This document shows, piece by piece, positions 37,633 through 47,051 of a stretch of 64,000 nt of DNA. The notes beneath the pieces were generated by a model that did no database searches, was not told where the DNA came from, and saw nothing but the letters and a program-made list of their open reading frames with translations. Location: contig NZ_QCZK02000006.1 of assembly GCF_003347595.2 (NCBI RefSeq), positions 1 through 64,000 of the forward strand, read 5' to 3'. A program made the position numbers and the translations under genes. Within the stretch, counting starts at the first letter, position 1. Each line of letters opens with the position of its first letter. The stretch is from Botryobacter ruber. Lineage in GTDB: Bacteria > Bacteroidota > Bacteroidia > Cytophagales > Hymenobacteraceae.

Positions 37633-39117
37633 TTATTGATAAAAAGGATTTTGAACCAGTTTCTTGTTGGTGGCGAGTTCGTAGAAGTATACTGGCAGGT
37701 AATGACTGTTCTTATCGCGGAGCTTGGTAATGGCAGACTGCTGGAACTCCAACTGCGCTGTATTTGCTACAATATTCAATAGCAGATCACTTCGTTCGTA
37801 GTTGTTTCTTCTGGCATTGCGCAACAGGTCATACCACCGCTTGCCTTCGTAGGCAAACTCCCGCGCTCTTTCGGCCAGTATGTAATCTGTTATGCCGTTT
37901 TTGTCGTCAGGTTCTACCACCTGGGCTGTTTCAGGCAATGCATTTGCCCTTGTTCTGATTATCTCAATGATGTCAAGCGCCTCCTGCCCCTGACCCAACT
38001 CATTCAGAGCTTCCGCTTTCATCAGTAAGATATCGGCATAGCGGTACACCATGAAGTTACCGTAAGAGGCAGCCGATGACCGCGCTGTACCGGAGTTTAC
38101 ACCCAGGTATTTCCAGATGCTGCCATCATTTAATTTAAAAGCAGCGCCATCGCCCCGAATGTCTTTTTCAATTATTTCTTCCGGATTAGAGGCAAAAATT
38201 TCTTCTCTAGCTAACAGCGAAGCCCCGAAGCGCCGGGACACGGAAGGCGAGAACATGCTGTAAAAGGGGTTCAGCCTGTTTATGTTGAAGTAGACTTCGA
38301 AAATACTCTCGCTGGACCCGCCTTCGTAGAAAATGGTTGGGAACCAGTTATTGTCTCCTACAACTAAGCCATACTGGCCGGAGTTTATTACTTTGTTACA
38401 TTCGGCTATGCTGCTCTGGTAATCGTTCTGCCACAGGTACACATCGGCAAGCATGGCATTTACGGCATATTTGGTAATTCTGCCCTTGTTCAGCTCATTT
38501 TTGCCATAGTTGGTTTGCACATACTGCTCGGCTTGCTTCAGGTCGGTCACCACCTGGTTCAGCACATCCTGCTGCGAGCTTTTCGGTAGCTGCACTTCGT
38601 CTTTATCGCTGGCAGTTGGCTCCAGCTTGAGCGGCACATCACCAAACGTGCGGGCCAGGTAGAAGTACATCAAAGCCCGGAGTGCCATCGCTTCGCCAAT
38701 GTAGCCATTAAGGGCTGCCTGCGTGAAAGTATTGTCGTTCCGGAGCACCTCCGGTGCAAACTTGATCACGTTGTTGCAGTAGTTAATCGTGGTATAAACG
38801 GCAGCCCAGTTCGAGAGAGGGTTGGTTGACTCAATGTTCACATTGATAATATCGAGTTCCTGGCGCCTGATGCCTGATCGCGCCTCCAGCATATCTGCCC
38901 GCAATTCTCCCCACAGAAACAGGTTTTCCACAAGCGGCGGGGCAAGCAACGAGGCATAACAGCCGTTTACGGCAGCCGCCACCTGTTCCTTGGTTTGCCA
39001 GAACTCCTGCCGCACCACGCCATCCTTAGGTTTAAGGTCGAGGTATTTGTCACAGGATGTAGTAGTCAGTAATAACAGTGCTGAAAGAACTAAAATATAT
39101 GTTGTATTTCTGGTCAT
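37633..39117 (-). CDS. SusD/RagB family nutrient-binding lipoprotein
   Basis: A 494-residue SusD-like protein with lipoprotein signal (LSALLLLTTTSC). Family segments: FWQTKEQVAAAVNGCYASLL near the N-terminus, ALRALMYFYLARTFGDVPL in the TPR part, YRYADILLMKAEALNELGQ and LAERAREFAYEGKRWYDLLR near the C-terminus. It partners the SusC gene 18 bp upstream. Middle gene of the operon 44607 to 29311; a two-domain FAS1 gene follows after 31 bp. Typical length for the family. Ligand unknown. Confidence 0.94.
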   Translation of the reverse strand: MTRNTTYILVLSALLLLTTTSCDKYLDLKPKDGVVRQEFWQTKEQVAAAVNGCYASLLAPPLVENLFLWGELRADMLEARSGIRRQELDIINVNIESTNPLSNWAAVYTTINYCNNVIKFAPEVLRNDNTFTQAALNGYIGEAMALRALMYFYLARTFGDVPLKLEPTASDKDEVQLPKSSQQDVLNQVVTDLKQAEQYVQTNYGKNELNKGRITKYAVNAMLADVYLWQNDYQSSIAECNKVINSGQYGLVVGDNNWFPTIFYEGGSSESIFEVYFNINRLNPFYSMFSPSVSRRFGASLLAREEIFASNPEEIIEKDIRGDGAAFKLNDGSIWKYLGVNSGTARSSAASYGNFMVYRYADILLMKAEALNELGQGQEALDIIEIIRTRANALPETAQVVEPDDKNGITDYILAERAREFAYEGKRWYDLLRNARRNNYERSDLLLNIVANTAQLEFQQSAITKLRDKNSHYLPVYFYELATNKKLVQNPFYQ

Positions 39118-39135
39118 GGTATGGATTGCTTAATT

Positions 39136-42100
39136 TTAGAAACCTACAGAAAAGCCCAAAACAATATTTTTGGTTGGAGGCGTCATGGAATTGTCAATGG
39201 CAACTCTGAATGGATCCGTTCCCCTGGTAGATACTTCCGGGTCCTGGCCTGTGTAGTTGGTGAAGGTGAGCAGGTTCTCTGCTGTTACATACACGCTGGC
39301 ATTCTTCATTTTTATTTTGCTCAGCGCATTTTTACCTAAAGCATAGCGGGCTGTTAGAGCTCTTAACCTTACAAAGGATGCATCTTCTACATAGCGGTCG
39401 GAGCCCAGCCAGTTGTAGCCACTGTTCCAGAGCGCACGTGGCATATCGGTCTGATCGCCAGGGTTTCTCCAGCGCCGCAGCACGGCAGTGCTTTGGTTAT
39501 CATAACCATACATGTTGGTGGTGTTCATTTGTGTACCATTCACAATCTGGTATTTCGTTCTGAAGCTGAAGAAAGCTGTAAGTTTAAGTCTTGACTTGTA
39601 GGTGATGGTTGGTCCGAAACCACCAATGAATTTAGGGTTGCCATTGCCCAGGTACACCACATCGCGGTAATCGATGTTGCCATCATGGTTAATATCTTCA
39701 TACATGGCATCACCCGGCTGGAAGATATAGTCTGTGTATGGATAGTTAAACCGCATAAAGAGCGGCTCTCCATCCAGACCTACAATAGCGTTGCCGTCTT
39801 TATCGCGCGCTACGGTTGCTTCAGCATCGGAGTAAACACCTTTGTAGCGGTAACCGAAGAAAGACCCAAACGGTGTATTTTCCTGCAGGAAGGATTTATA
39901 CTGGCCATTGGCAGCTGAATTACCTTTTTCGCGTGGGTAAAACTCTGATATTTCGCGGATGATGTTCACGTTCCTGGAAATATTGAAGTTCAGGTCCACG
40001 GTCCAGTCCTTTGTTTTGATGGGTGTGCCCTGAATGTTCACTTCCCAGCCCTGGTTGTCCATGGTACCCACGTTCATGTTAATGGAGCTGTAACCGGAAA
40101 TGCCTGGCAACTGCAGATCCGGGAAGTACAGGTCTGTTGTTCTCATGCGGTAGAAATCAACATCCACATCAAACCTGTTTTTGAACATGATCAGGTTAAA
40201 CCCGGCGTTGTGTCCGGTAACTGTTTCCCACCGTAGCGTAGACAGCTCCATGTTCTGCGGGTACACGGCAGGACCACCAATGTAGTCCCAGTCGTAGTTT
40301 CCGTAGACGCTGTAGAAGGAATAGTTATTGCGAGGAGCACGTCCGCTTTGCCCGAAACTGGCCCGTAAGCTCAGGTCGTTGATAAACCCAAACTGCTGCA
40401 TAAAAGGCTCACCTGATACTCTCCAGCGGGTAGAAAGCGAAGGGAAAGCGGCATAACGGTTGTCAGGACCAAACTTGGAATTACCATCGCCGCGCAAGGC
40501 AGCGTTAAAGATATAGCGGTCCAGGTAGCTGTACTGCACATTACCAAGCAGCGCCACACTACGGCCATGGGAATAACCGGAGCTCATGCCCTGGATACGG
40601 GCAGCCGCTGAAGGATCCTGCAGAAATGCCGAAGCTGAGTTAGAAGACTGCAACTGTACGCTGCTTACCTTGTTATCGTCCGACAGGAAAGACACCAAAC
40701 CAATCAGGCTATGGTTTTCACCCAGCTTTGGCGTGTAAATCAGGTTTGTTTTGGTCTGGATACCGAAGCGGTCCACATCCCCGTCATAGGCGCGGTTTAC
40801 CACTGTTTCACTCATTGGTCTGCCCGTTGCCAGCTGCGGCAGGAAAGTGCTGCTCTTCGTGTTGTCAATATCAAACTGCACGTCAAAAGTGGTGCGGAGC
40901 AGGTCGGGCACAATGTCGTACTGCAGGTTGAATTTAGGGATAATCCGCTCGCTGCGCACATTGTTTATACCCATTGTCAGCAAAGCCAGCGGGTTGTAGG
41001 TACGCGGGTATTCGCCCTGGATATTGCGGAGCGGGGATAAGTACAAACCGGTGTTGTTGCCTTGCAGATCGTACTCATACACGCTCATATTCGGCATTTT
41101 ATCGTAGGCAATGCTGCGCGCGTTGTTGCTGTAATTACGATCGGTATCCGTGTTTGTATAGGCAATGTCTGTTCTGAATCGTAGCCTGCTCGACACATCG
41201 TAATCCAGGTTAATGCGGGTTGAAATCCTGCTTAAACCTGTGCCTAAAGTAGTACCGGTTTCATCCAGGTAGCCAACCGAAGCATAGTACCGTGCTTTTT
41301 CACCACCACCCGACAACGAAAGGTTATGGTCGTGCTTATAACCGGTCTGGGTAATCAGGTCGAGCCAGTCGGTATTCGTGCCGTAGTTGTAGTAGTAATA
41401 AGGATCACTGATATCGTACAGGAATTCCTTTACTTGCTCGGTATTTAGAGGTGCACCATTACGGTTCATCACCGCCTCCGGAATCAGCATGGAGAATTGG
41501 TCGCCGGTCAGCATCGGGATGGGCTGTGGCTGTTTTGCCATGGTACCCCTGAAGGTATAGGTTACAGCAGGCTTTCCTACACGTCCGCGCTTGGTGGTAA
41601 TTAACAACACCCCGTTGGAAGCTCTGGATCCCCACACCGCCGTAGCAGCCGCATCTTTCAATACAGCAATTTCCATGATATCGGAAGGTGCAATGTTCAA
41701 AAGCGTGGCGTAGCCCTGGTCGTCGGCGGTACCGAAGTTAAAGTCTGAGGGAATTTCTGTTTCGAAGGGCATGCCATCCACCACGATCAAAGGGTCTGAT
41801 GAACCGTTGATGGTAGACGTACCCCGAATCCTGATCTGCATGCCGGCACCCGGGTCACCGGAATTTGCCGCGATGTCTACACCGGGAAGGCGTCCCTGGA
41901 TAGCCTGGTCGATGGAGCTGGAAGACATTTCCTCAAGTTCGCGGGCATCGATTTTAGCAACACTCACCGTGGAACTCCGTTTCTCCACTTCCATCAGGCC
42001 GTTACTGGAGGTCTGGCGGGCCACCACCACTACTTCCTGCAGTTGGTTGGCCGAAGATTCCAACTTAAAATTGAAAACTGTTCGGCCGCCTATCTCCTGA

Positions 42101-42390
42101 ACAATCTTTTTATAACCGATAAATGACACCGCTAGCTTGTTAGCCGGGTTTGCCACTTTCAGCACAAAATTTCCGTCCAGGTCTGTGTTGGCGCCATTTA
42201 CAATTCGACCTTCTTTGTCGATTTCCGTAACAACAGCGCCAATAATGGTTATGCCGCTTTCCTTGTCTGAAACATTTCCTTTAATGGTTTTGCCCACGCC
42301 GGTGTTCTGTGCATAAGAACCAAAGTTCAGCAACAGCAGCAACGCAACAGCAAGACTACCATAAAAAGGAAGTTGTATTAATCTCTTCAT
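39136..42390 (-). CDS. SusC/RagA family TonB-dependent outer-membrane receptor
   Basis: A 1084-residue receptor. Signal peptide (LAVALLLLLNFGSYAQ), CNA-B/carboxypeptidase-like domain (about 35-110; IKGNVSDKESGITIIGAVV), plug (about 120-250; MQIRIRGTSTINGSSDPLIV, AVLKDAAATAVWGSRASNG) and barrel ending VLGFSVGF with aromatic C-terminus. It transports the ligand captured by the SusD 18 bp downstream. It follows the four-FAS1-domain lipoprotein gene by 21 bp, so a FAS1 protein precedes each SusCD pair in this operon. No ECF sigma or anti-sigma gene is next to it. Confidence 0.95.
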   Translation of the reverse strand: MKRLIQLPFYGSLAVALLLLLNFGSYAQNTGVGKTIKGNVSDKESGITIIGAVVTEIDKEGRIVNGANTDLDGNFVLKVANPANKLAVSFIGYKKIVQEIGGRTVFNFKLESSANQLQEVVVVARQTSSNGLMEVEKRSSTVSVAKIDARELEEMSSSSIDQAIQGRLPGVDIAANSGDPGAGMQIRIRGTSTINGSSDPLIVVDGMPFETEIPSDFNFGTADDQGYATLLNIAPSDIMEIAVLKDAAATAVWGSRASNGVLLITTKRGRVGKPAVTYTFRGTMAKQPQPIPMLTGDQFSMLIPEAVMNRNGAPLNTEQVKEFLYDISDPYYYYNYGTNTDWLDLITQTGYKHDHNLSLSGGGEKARYYASVGYLDETGTTLGTGLSRISTRINLDYDVSSRLRFRTDIAYTNTDTDRNYSNNARSIAYDKMPNMSVYEYDLQGNNTGLYLSPLRNIQGEYPRTYNPLALLTMGINNVRSERIIPKFNLQYDIVPDLLRTTFDVQFDIDNTKSSTFLPQLATGRPMSETVVNRAYDGDVDRFGIQTKTNLIYTPKLGENHSLIGLVSFLSDDNKVSSVQLQSSNSASAFLQDPSAAARIQGMSSGYSHGRSVALLGNVQYSYLDRYIFNAALRGDGNSKFGPDNRYAAFPSLSTRWRVSGEPFMQQFGFINDLSLRASFGQSGRAPRNNYSFYSVYGNYDWDYIGGPAVYPQNMELSTLRWETVTGHNAGFNLIMFKNRFDVDVDFYRMRTTDLYFPDLQLPGISGYSSINMNVGTMDNQGWEVNIQGTPIKTKDWTVDLNFNISRNVNIIREISEFYPREKGNSAANGQYKSFLQENTPFGSFFGYRYKGVYSDAEATVARDKDGNAIVGLDGEPLFMRFNYPYTDYIFQPGDAMYEDINHDGNIDYRDVVYLGNGNPKFIGGFGPTITYKSRLKLTAFFSFRTKYQIVNGTQMNTTNMYGYDNQSTAVLRRWRNPGDQTDMPRALWNSGYNWLGSDRYVEDASFVRLRALTARYALGKNALSKIKMKNASVYVTAENLLTFTNYTGQDPEVSTRGTDPFRVAIDNSMTPPTKNIVLGFSVGF

Positions 42391-42411
42391 AATCTGGTAT
42401 TGATTCTAGTA

Positions 42412-44607
42412 TTACTTGGTATCAAATCTCAAAAAGTCATCAAGCAAATGGATTACAGCACGGTTGGATACATTATTGCTGCTGGCCGTGATAACACGGG
42501 CCGTGCCGCCTTTCATATCCCGGACAGTCATGCTGCCCGGTGTGTTTGTTACAGCTACCATGGTTGCCTCACCATTCTCTTTATCTAAAATGGTAAGATA
42601 CCCACCCTCTTTTTTACCGTCAGCCGCAACAGCTGCTTTGCTGATGATGTGATACCTGATAAAATTGGCAACTTTCTCTTTATCTTCATTTTCCGAAGGA
42701 TTGGTAGCGGCAGGCAGGTAACCTTCTGCAACAGCGGCATCGATGGCCGCATTATCCGGAGCGAGCAGGGTATAGAACGAGCCATCTGCCACTCCCAGAA
42801 GCGCACCTGTGGCAGGTGTGTAGATAGCAGCGTTGCTCAGGTAATCATAAAACTTTTTGTATGGAGAATCCGGCTGTTCTGCGAGTTTTTTCAGGTGCAG
42901 CCCCATAGCCTGTTGCGGGTCCAGGAACAGCTGATCGACATAGTACACGGTTCCGTTGGAGGTAACTTTCTGGTTAGAAGCTCCGGGCGCCATATCTTTT
43001 TCCAGGTTTCCGGCAGAGAAAACAGAATTCTGACTGAACCGGATATATTCGCCGTTGTACGTCTCGATAACACCGTTACCGGTTGTCACGTTGGTAAAAT
43101 CGCCGAGAGCCACATGCGCATTGATAATGCGGTTAAGTTTATCCCAGGCACTTGTTCCGGTAAGCTTAGCGCCACCGCCCGGAGGAGTATATTCCCACCT
43201 GTTGGCATCCAGGTTGTAATCAAATCCTGCTGCTTTCACTACCTCGTCAGAAGCCAGGAAAACAGTAAATTTAATGCTGGTGTTGATCAGGATCGGCTTG
43301 AGTGCTACCGTCAGGGCGCGTGTCATTAAGGAATACTTCGGATCAAGGTACACTTTCCCAAAAACGGAACTGAACACATTGGCTTCCTGCACTTTGCTGG
43401 TACCATAGAACATACCGTTGCTCAGTACCTTTTTGTCTACCACATCTGTTTCCGGGTTGAACAAAGCTCCTTGTCCAAAGCTGTTATGCGTGCTCTGGAA
43501 CTTGCTCGGCCACACCGTCATGTTCCACATGTGGGCATTTAGAAAGTCGTAGATGATCTGCTTTGGCACATCGTCGAGCGTTGGATAATGCTCGAGCAAT
43601 ACATTCTTCAGGTAAGCATCCAGGGCTTCGTTGGTAGGGGCAAAAAGCGTGTACCCTTCCTGCTGCCCGTCATTGTCCTCAAACTTCAGGTAGTTTTCGT
43701 TGTTGGGCGAATACATGAGCCCGGCATCGTACACCTTCACATAAACGTTGTTGCTGCCGCCGTTTATGAGATTATACTTTTCGGTTGCCGGCGCATTTAC
43801 CAGGTACGACACCATGTACTTCTCAAAGATGGATCTGAACTTGCTGTATCGGTTCTGCGAAGCAAGGTACTTGTCAAGATTCGGAAGAGGCGTAATTACC
43901 TTGTCTAGTTCATGCACAACCCCGTTTTCTGCAATGATATCCCAGGTCACTATTTTTGCGCCACCCACATTAAAACCGGTAAAGGGTGTGTTCGGGTAGA
44001 AATAATTGTAGTCGTAGGCGGTAAGGCCCCTGGCGTTGAAATACTTGTTCAGGAAATACGGGATGTACTTGTTATTATTATCGTTTACATTATAGTAATC
44101 GCTGCCGGACCTGTTGTTTCTGTTTGAAGCAACTACCAGATTTTCAGCGCCATTTATATTTTCCCGCTGAACACCCTCATAGTAAGCAGTTCGCCGCTTA
44201 TAAGCCTGGTTAGATTTCCAGCCTAATCCAGACTGGTAATCGGCCAGCCTGTCAGTTTTGAAAGCATTGTAAACCATGGCATACTTCACAATTTTTTCTG
44301 CTGTAGCAGCGTCCATAGCCTCTACACCAGCAATGCCGGCGTCTTGAAAGTATAATTGAAAAGCCTCGTCGTTTGGCGCAAAAATGGTCCAGTAGCCGGC
44401 TTTGCTTAAAACATCCTTATAGCCTGCCTTGTCTACACAGGCCAGGAAGCTTTTAAAATTTCCTTTTGCCTGCAACACCTGGTAAACAGGTTCTTCCAAG
44501 GTTTCAGGACGTTCATAAAATTCTTTGAATTCTTTCTTTTCACAACCTGCCACAACAAATAGCAGCAGCAGAAGACTTAAAGAATTCCGTAAAAGGTTGC
44601 ACATCAT
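42412..44607 (-). CDS. FAS1 lipoprotein with four fasciclin domains
   Basis: A 731-residue lipoprotein (LLLLLFVVAGC). Four FAS1-like units can be traced: about 35-250 (NFKSFLACVDKAGYKDVLS, ENGVVHELDKVITP), 255-425 (YTLFAPTNEALDAYL, NGMFYGTSKV), 430-575 (KFTVFLASDEVVKAAGF, SNGTVYYVDQLFL) and 585-731 (FYTLLAPDNAAIDAAV, VSNRAVIHLLDDFLRF). The first two have long insertions. First gene of the seven-gene FAS1/Sus operon; the 826-bp region upstream should hold the promoter, but no clear TAnnTTTG box was found on this strand. Probable surface ligand-binding or adhesive protein working with the SusCD pairs. Confidence 0.9.
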   Translation of the reverse strand: MMCNLLRNSLSLLLLLFVVAGCEKKEFKEFYERPETLEEPVYQVLQAKGNFKSFLACVDKAGYKDVLSKAGYWTIFAPNDEAFQLYFQDAGIAGVEAMDAATAEKIVKYAMVYNAFKTDRLADYQSGLGWKSNQAYKRRTAYYEGVQRENINGAENLVVASNRNNRSGSDYYNVNDNNNKYIPYFLNKYFNARGLTAYDYNYFYPNTPFTGFNVGGAKIVTWDIIAENGVVHELDKVITPLPNLDKYLASQNRYSKFRSIFEKYMVSYLVNAPATEKYNLINGGSNNVYVKVYDAGLMYSPNNENYLKFEDNDGQQEGYTLFAPTNEALDAYLKNVLLEHYPTLDDVPKQIIYDFLNAHMWNMTVWPSKFQSTHNSFGQGALFNPETDVVDKKVLSNGMFYGTSKVQEANVFSSVFGKVYLDPKYSLMTRALTVALKPILINTSIKFTVFLASDEVVKAAGFDYNLDANRWEYTPPGGGAKLTGTSAWDKLNRIINAHVALGDFTNVTTGNGVIETYNGEYIRFSQNSVFSAGNLEKDMAPGASNQKVTSNGTVYYVDQLFLDPQQAMGLHLKKLAEQPDSPYKKFYDYLSNAAIYTPATGALLGVADGSFYTLLAPDNAAIDAAVAEGYLPAATNPSENEDKEKVANFIRYHIISKAAVAADGKKEGGYLTILDKENGEATMVAVTNTPGSMTVRDMKGGTARVITASSNNVSNRAVIHLLDDFLRFDTK

Positions 44608-45381
44608 ATTAATTGCGTAAATTTTATTATAAAAAACATTCTAAAAGCAACGATATTTTTCCGGCACCCGGTAACACTACCGGCACAGCTTGCGCCAGGG
44701 CAGTCAGTAATCTGATTGACTAAAAAAGGGTATTGCAGGACACGACGCACAACTGAAGGGTTGCCTTCAGCTGGCAGAGGAGAATACAAAGAGAGCGTAA
44801 TTATTTCTTCATATAGTTTAATTTTAATTAACTATTCAGTTCTTTACAGCCGAAGTCTTACAGATGACCAACTTAGGTCAAGCAATGGATGAACGCCCGC
44901 TCCACCAGTTCCGGAAGCGCTCTTCACCCAAACTCTGCTTTAAGACATAGGCTGCATAAGCAAAAAATTTAAAACTAATGTTAGTAAGGAAAGAAATAAA
45001 AAAATACTACTGCCTGGCTCAAAAGCGCTATCGTTTGCACTATCGGAAATAAAAAAAAGCCAGGGCAGCTGTAGTATGTAAAAAAGATAAACTTGAATGG
45101 CTAAATGTAGAAAAGTAATTTTTTTCCGGCATCCTGTGGTATCCTGCCAATAAACCTGCTACACCGTTAATCATTCCAAAAAGCGCAAAAGAACCAGAAA
45201 CTTCAGTGTCGTAACTTTTACATATTAATATATTTTTTGGCGGCAGCGCTGCCAATACCTTTTCGCCTTCAAAAATTAATCTGCAACAAGGCAAATGAAC
45301 TTGTTTCAGGCGGCCTCCTCGCTTCTTTACAAGAATTAATATTTTTTTTCACCAACAGTTACTATCTAAAAAATATTTACA
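44608..45381. other. long AT-rich intergenic region between the FAS1/Sus operon and rplS
   Basis: No convincing gene. Reading frames of 61 and 84 codons on the minus strand lack any recognisable feature. There are small inverted repeats: CTGAAGG/CCTTCAG at 44753..44770, GGCAGCGCTGCC at 45242..45253, and a loose pair ATACTAC/GTAGTAT at 45004 and 45071. Both flanking transcription units must start here. Confidence 0.5.
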
Positions 45382-45389
45382 TATCTTTG
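45382..45389 (+). promoter_or_regulatory. -7 box of the rplS promoter
   Basis: TATCTTTG, a perfect TAnnTTTG match, 44 bp before the rplS ATG in strongly AT-rich DNA. No clear TTTG lies at the -33 position. Confidence 0.7.
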
Positions 45390-45433
45390 CAGTCCGAAAT
45401 TTCAAGAAGATATTTAGCTTTAAGAACATAGCC

Positions 45434-45787
45434 ATGAGCGAACTATTAAATTTTATTGAGCAGGAATCAACCGAGAAGCGTGCTTCTTTCCCTAACTTCC
45501 AGGCAGGCGACACAATCAATATTCACGTTAAAATCCGTGAGGGAAACAAAGAGCGTATCCAGCAGTTCCAGGGCGTTGTAATCCAGCGTAAAAACATAAA
45601 TACAAACGGCGAAACTTTCACAGTACGTAAAGTTTCTAATCAGATTGGCTTAGAGCGTATCTTCCCGCTTCTTTCTCCAAGCATCGAGAAAATCGAGCTG
45701 ATCAGAAGAGGCCGTGTTAGAAGAGCAAGACTTTACTACCTGCGTGGTCTGCAAGGTAAAGCTGCCAGAATCAAAGAAAGAAGATAA
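45434..45787 (+). CDS. rplS: 50S ribosomal protein L19
   Basis: A 117-residue protein, full length for bacterial L19. Diagnostic segments are [55 protein letters not shown] and the basic tail [28 protein letters not shown]19 sits at the 30S-50S interface. Here it is monocistronic: its own promoter (45382) and terminator (45822..45856) are visible, unlike the trmD-rplS arrangement of proteobacteria. A standard housekeeping gene that separates the accessory region on its left from core genes on its right. Confidence 0.98.
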   Translation: MSELLNFIEQESTEKRASFPNFQAGDTINIHVKIREGNKERIQQFQGVVIQRKNINTNGETFTVRKVSNQIGLERIFPLLSPSIEKIELIRRGRVRRARLYYLRGLQGKAARIKERR

Positions 45788-45821
45788 AAATACCTGTTTT
45801 CATAAGTTTACTATAGTTTTA

Positions 45822-45856
45822 CAAAGAGGAGCCGTTTTCAGCGGCTCCTCTTTTTT
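45822..45856 (+). terminator. intrinsic terminator of rplS
   Basis: Stem AAAGAGGAGCCG/CGGCTCCTCTTT, 7-nt loop, then a run of T, 35 bp after the rplS stop. Confidence 0.93.
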
Positions 45857-45899
45857 TGCCTGCAAGCTACTGCCCTCTGGCACCTGCAACCGGATTGCG

Positions 45900-45907
45900 T
45901 ATATTTG
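45900..45907 (+). promoter_or_regulatory. -7 box of the pyrophosphatase-like gene
   Basis: TATATTTG, matching TAnnTTTG, 33 bp before the ATG at 45941. It overlaps the TTG at 45905, which is therefore not the start codon. Confidence 0.6.
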
Positions 45908-45940
45908 CAGCAGCAAACTATTTCGTTCCTGCCAACACGC

Positions 45941-46525
45941 ATGAAAAACTACCTTTACCTCCTTCCTCTTCTGTTTCTGTTTTTGCTGACCGGCTGTAAA
46001 AACGATTATGCCGACCTGCCCACCTACTCGGCCAGTAAACAATTGCAGGCAGTTATCGAAAATCCGGCAGGCACCAACCACAAGCTTCGTTACGACAAAG
46101 CCACCAAAGAATTTGTGAACACCAAAGAAGCAGGACGCGACAGGGTGATCGGCTTCCTCCCCTTCCCGGGCAACTATGGCTTTATTCCCTCCACAGAGGT
46201 TGGCGGCAACGGCGATCCGCTGGAGGTATTGGTAATAGCAGAGGCTATGGAGACAGGTACAGTATTAGAAATTGTTCCGCTGGGGGTGCTGCACCTGGAT
46301 ATTAAAGGTGAGCTGGAGCCCAAAATAATAGCGGTGCCGGCAAGGCCAAGCGAGCAACTGATCAGCGCCACCGACTACGCCGCGCTCTCCACCCAATACC
46401 CTGCCCTGAAAGAAATCCTCGAAAAGTGGTTTGTGTACCACACCCCCACCCGCCACGCCAGGTTTGCCGGCTGGCGCGACGAGCGGTTTGCCGATAAGCT
46501 CGTTCAGCGCTGGATGAAGTTATAA
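45941..46525 (+). CDS. inorganic pyrophosphatase-like lipoprotein
   Basis: Starting at the ATG at 45941 gives 194 residues with a clear lipoprotein signal (LLPLLFLFLLTGC). The rest is a family I soluble pyrophosphatase fold: FLPFPGNYGFIPST, NGDPLEVLVIAEAMETG, PLGVLHLDIKGELEPKIIAVP. The signature acids are altered: the usual DGDPxD is NGDPLE, and the position of the Asp after the VGVLxM strand is Ile, with a further Asp replaced by Glu; the following Lys is kept. Activity on pyrophosphate outside the cytoplasm would be unusual, so it may be a divergent periplasmic phosphohydrolase. Own promoter at 45900; QueD-like gene follows after 118 bp. Confidence 0.88.
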   Translation: MKNYLYLLPLLFLFLLTGCKNDYADLPTYSASKQLQAVIENPAGTNHKLRYDKATKEFVNTKEAGRDRVIGFLPFPGNYGFIPSTEVGGNGDPLEVLVIAEAMETGTVLEIVPLGVLHLDIKGELEPKIIAVPARPSEQLISATDYAALSTQYPALKEILEKWFVYHTPTRHARFAGWRDERFADKLVQRWMKL

Positions 46526-46534
46526 GGCAATAGA

Positions 46535-46565
46535 TTTGCCTTTCGGACATACAACACTAACTTTG
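46535..46565 (+). promoter_or_regulatory. promoter of the PTPS/QueD-folE operon
   Basis: TTTG (46535..46538), 19 bases, then TAACTTTG (46558..46565): a textbook Bacteroidota housekeeping promoter. Transcription should start near 46572, leaving about 70 nt of leader and placing the start codon at 46644. Confidence 0.8.
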
Positions 46566-46643
46566 TATAATTTAGCAAGGCAGTTTGATAATGTTTTTAG
46601 CAAATTGCCGAACATTAAACCCTCGGGATTTGTTGAAGCTAGT

Positions 46644-47051
46644 ATGAAACTAACTGTCTGCCGGAAAGAGAACTTTAATGCTGCGCACAGGCTGCACAAT
46701 GCCGCCTGGACCGATGAGCAAAACAGCGCTACTTTCGGCCTGTGCAACAACCCCAACTACCACGGGCATAATTACGAACTTATTGTAAAGCTAACAGGTC
46801 CTGTAGACCCGGAGACAGGTTATGTATACGACCTGAAAAAACTGAGCGACCTGCTGAAAACAGAAGTGCTGGAGCGCTTCGACCACAAAAACCTGAACCT
46901 CGATACGCCTGAGTTTCAGCAGCTGAACCCGACAGCTGAAAACATTGCGGCCGTTATCTGGAACCGCCTCCGGGATAAAATCAGCAGGGAACTGGAATTA
47001 GCTGTAACACTTTATGAAACTGAACGAAACTTTGTTGAATATCATGGATAA
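46644..47051 (+). CDS. 6-pyruvoyl/6-carboxy-tetrahydropterin synthase family protein
   Basis: The ATG at 46644 (MKLTVCRKENFNAAHRLH) gives 135 residues, normal for the family. Zinc ligands are the His of FNAAHRLH and the two His of HGHNY; the catalytic Cys is in GLCNNPNYHGHNY and the Asp-His pair in RFDHKNLNLD. FGLCNNPNYHGHNYELIV resembles eukaryotic 6-pyruvoyl-tetrahydropterin synthase more than typical QueD, so both 7-deazaguanine and tetrahydropterin roles are possible. Its stop overlaps the folE start (ATGGATAA), so the dihydroneopterin triphosphate made by FolE would be its direct substrate. No queC or queE is in the window. Confidence 0.92.
   Translation: MKLTVCRKENFNAAHRLHNAAWTDEQNSATFGLCNNPNYHGHNYELIVKLTGPVDPETGYVYDLKKLSDLLKTEVLERFDHKNLNLDTPEFQQLNPTAENIAAVIWNRLRDKISRELELAVTLYETERNFVEYHG

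Noticed and set aside
45040-45294. 84-codon minus-strand frame between the FAS1/Sus operon and rplS
   Set aside because: AT-rich spacer with no domain, start signal or neighbour support.
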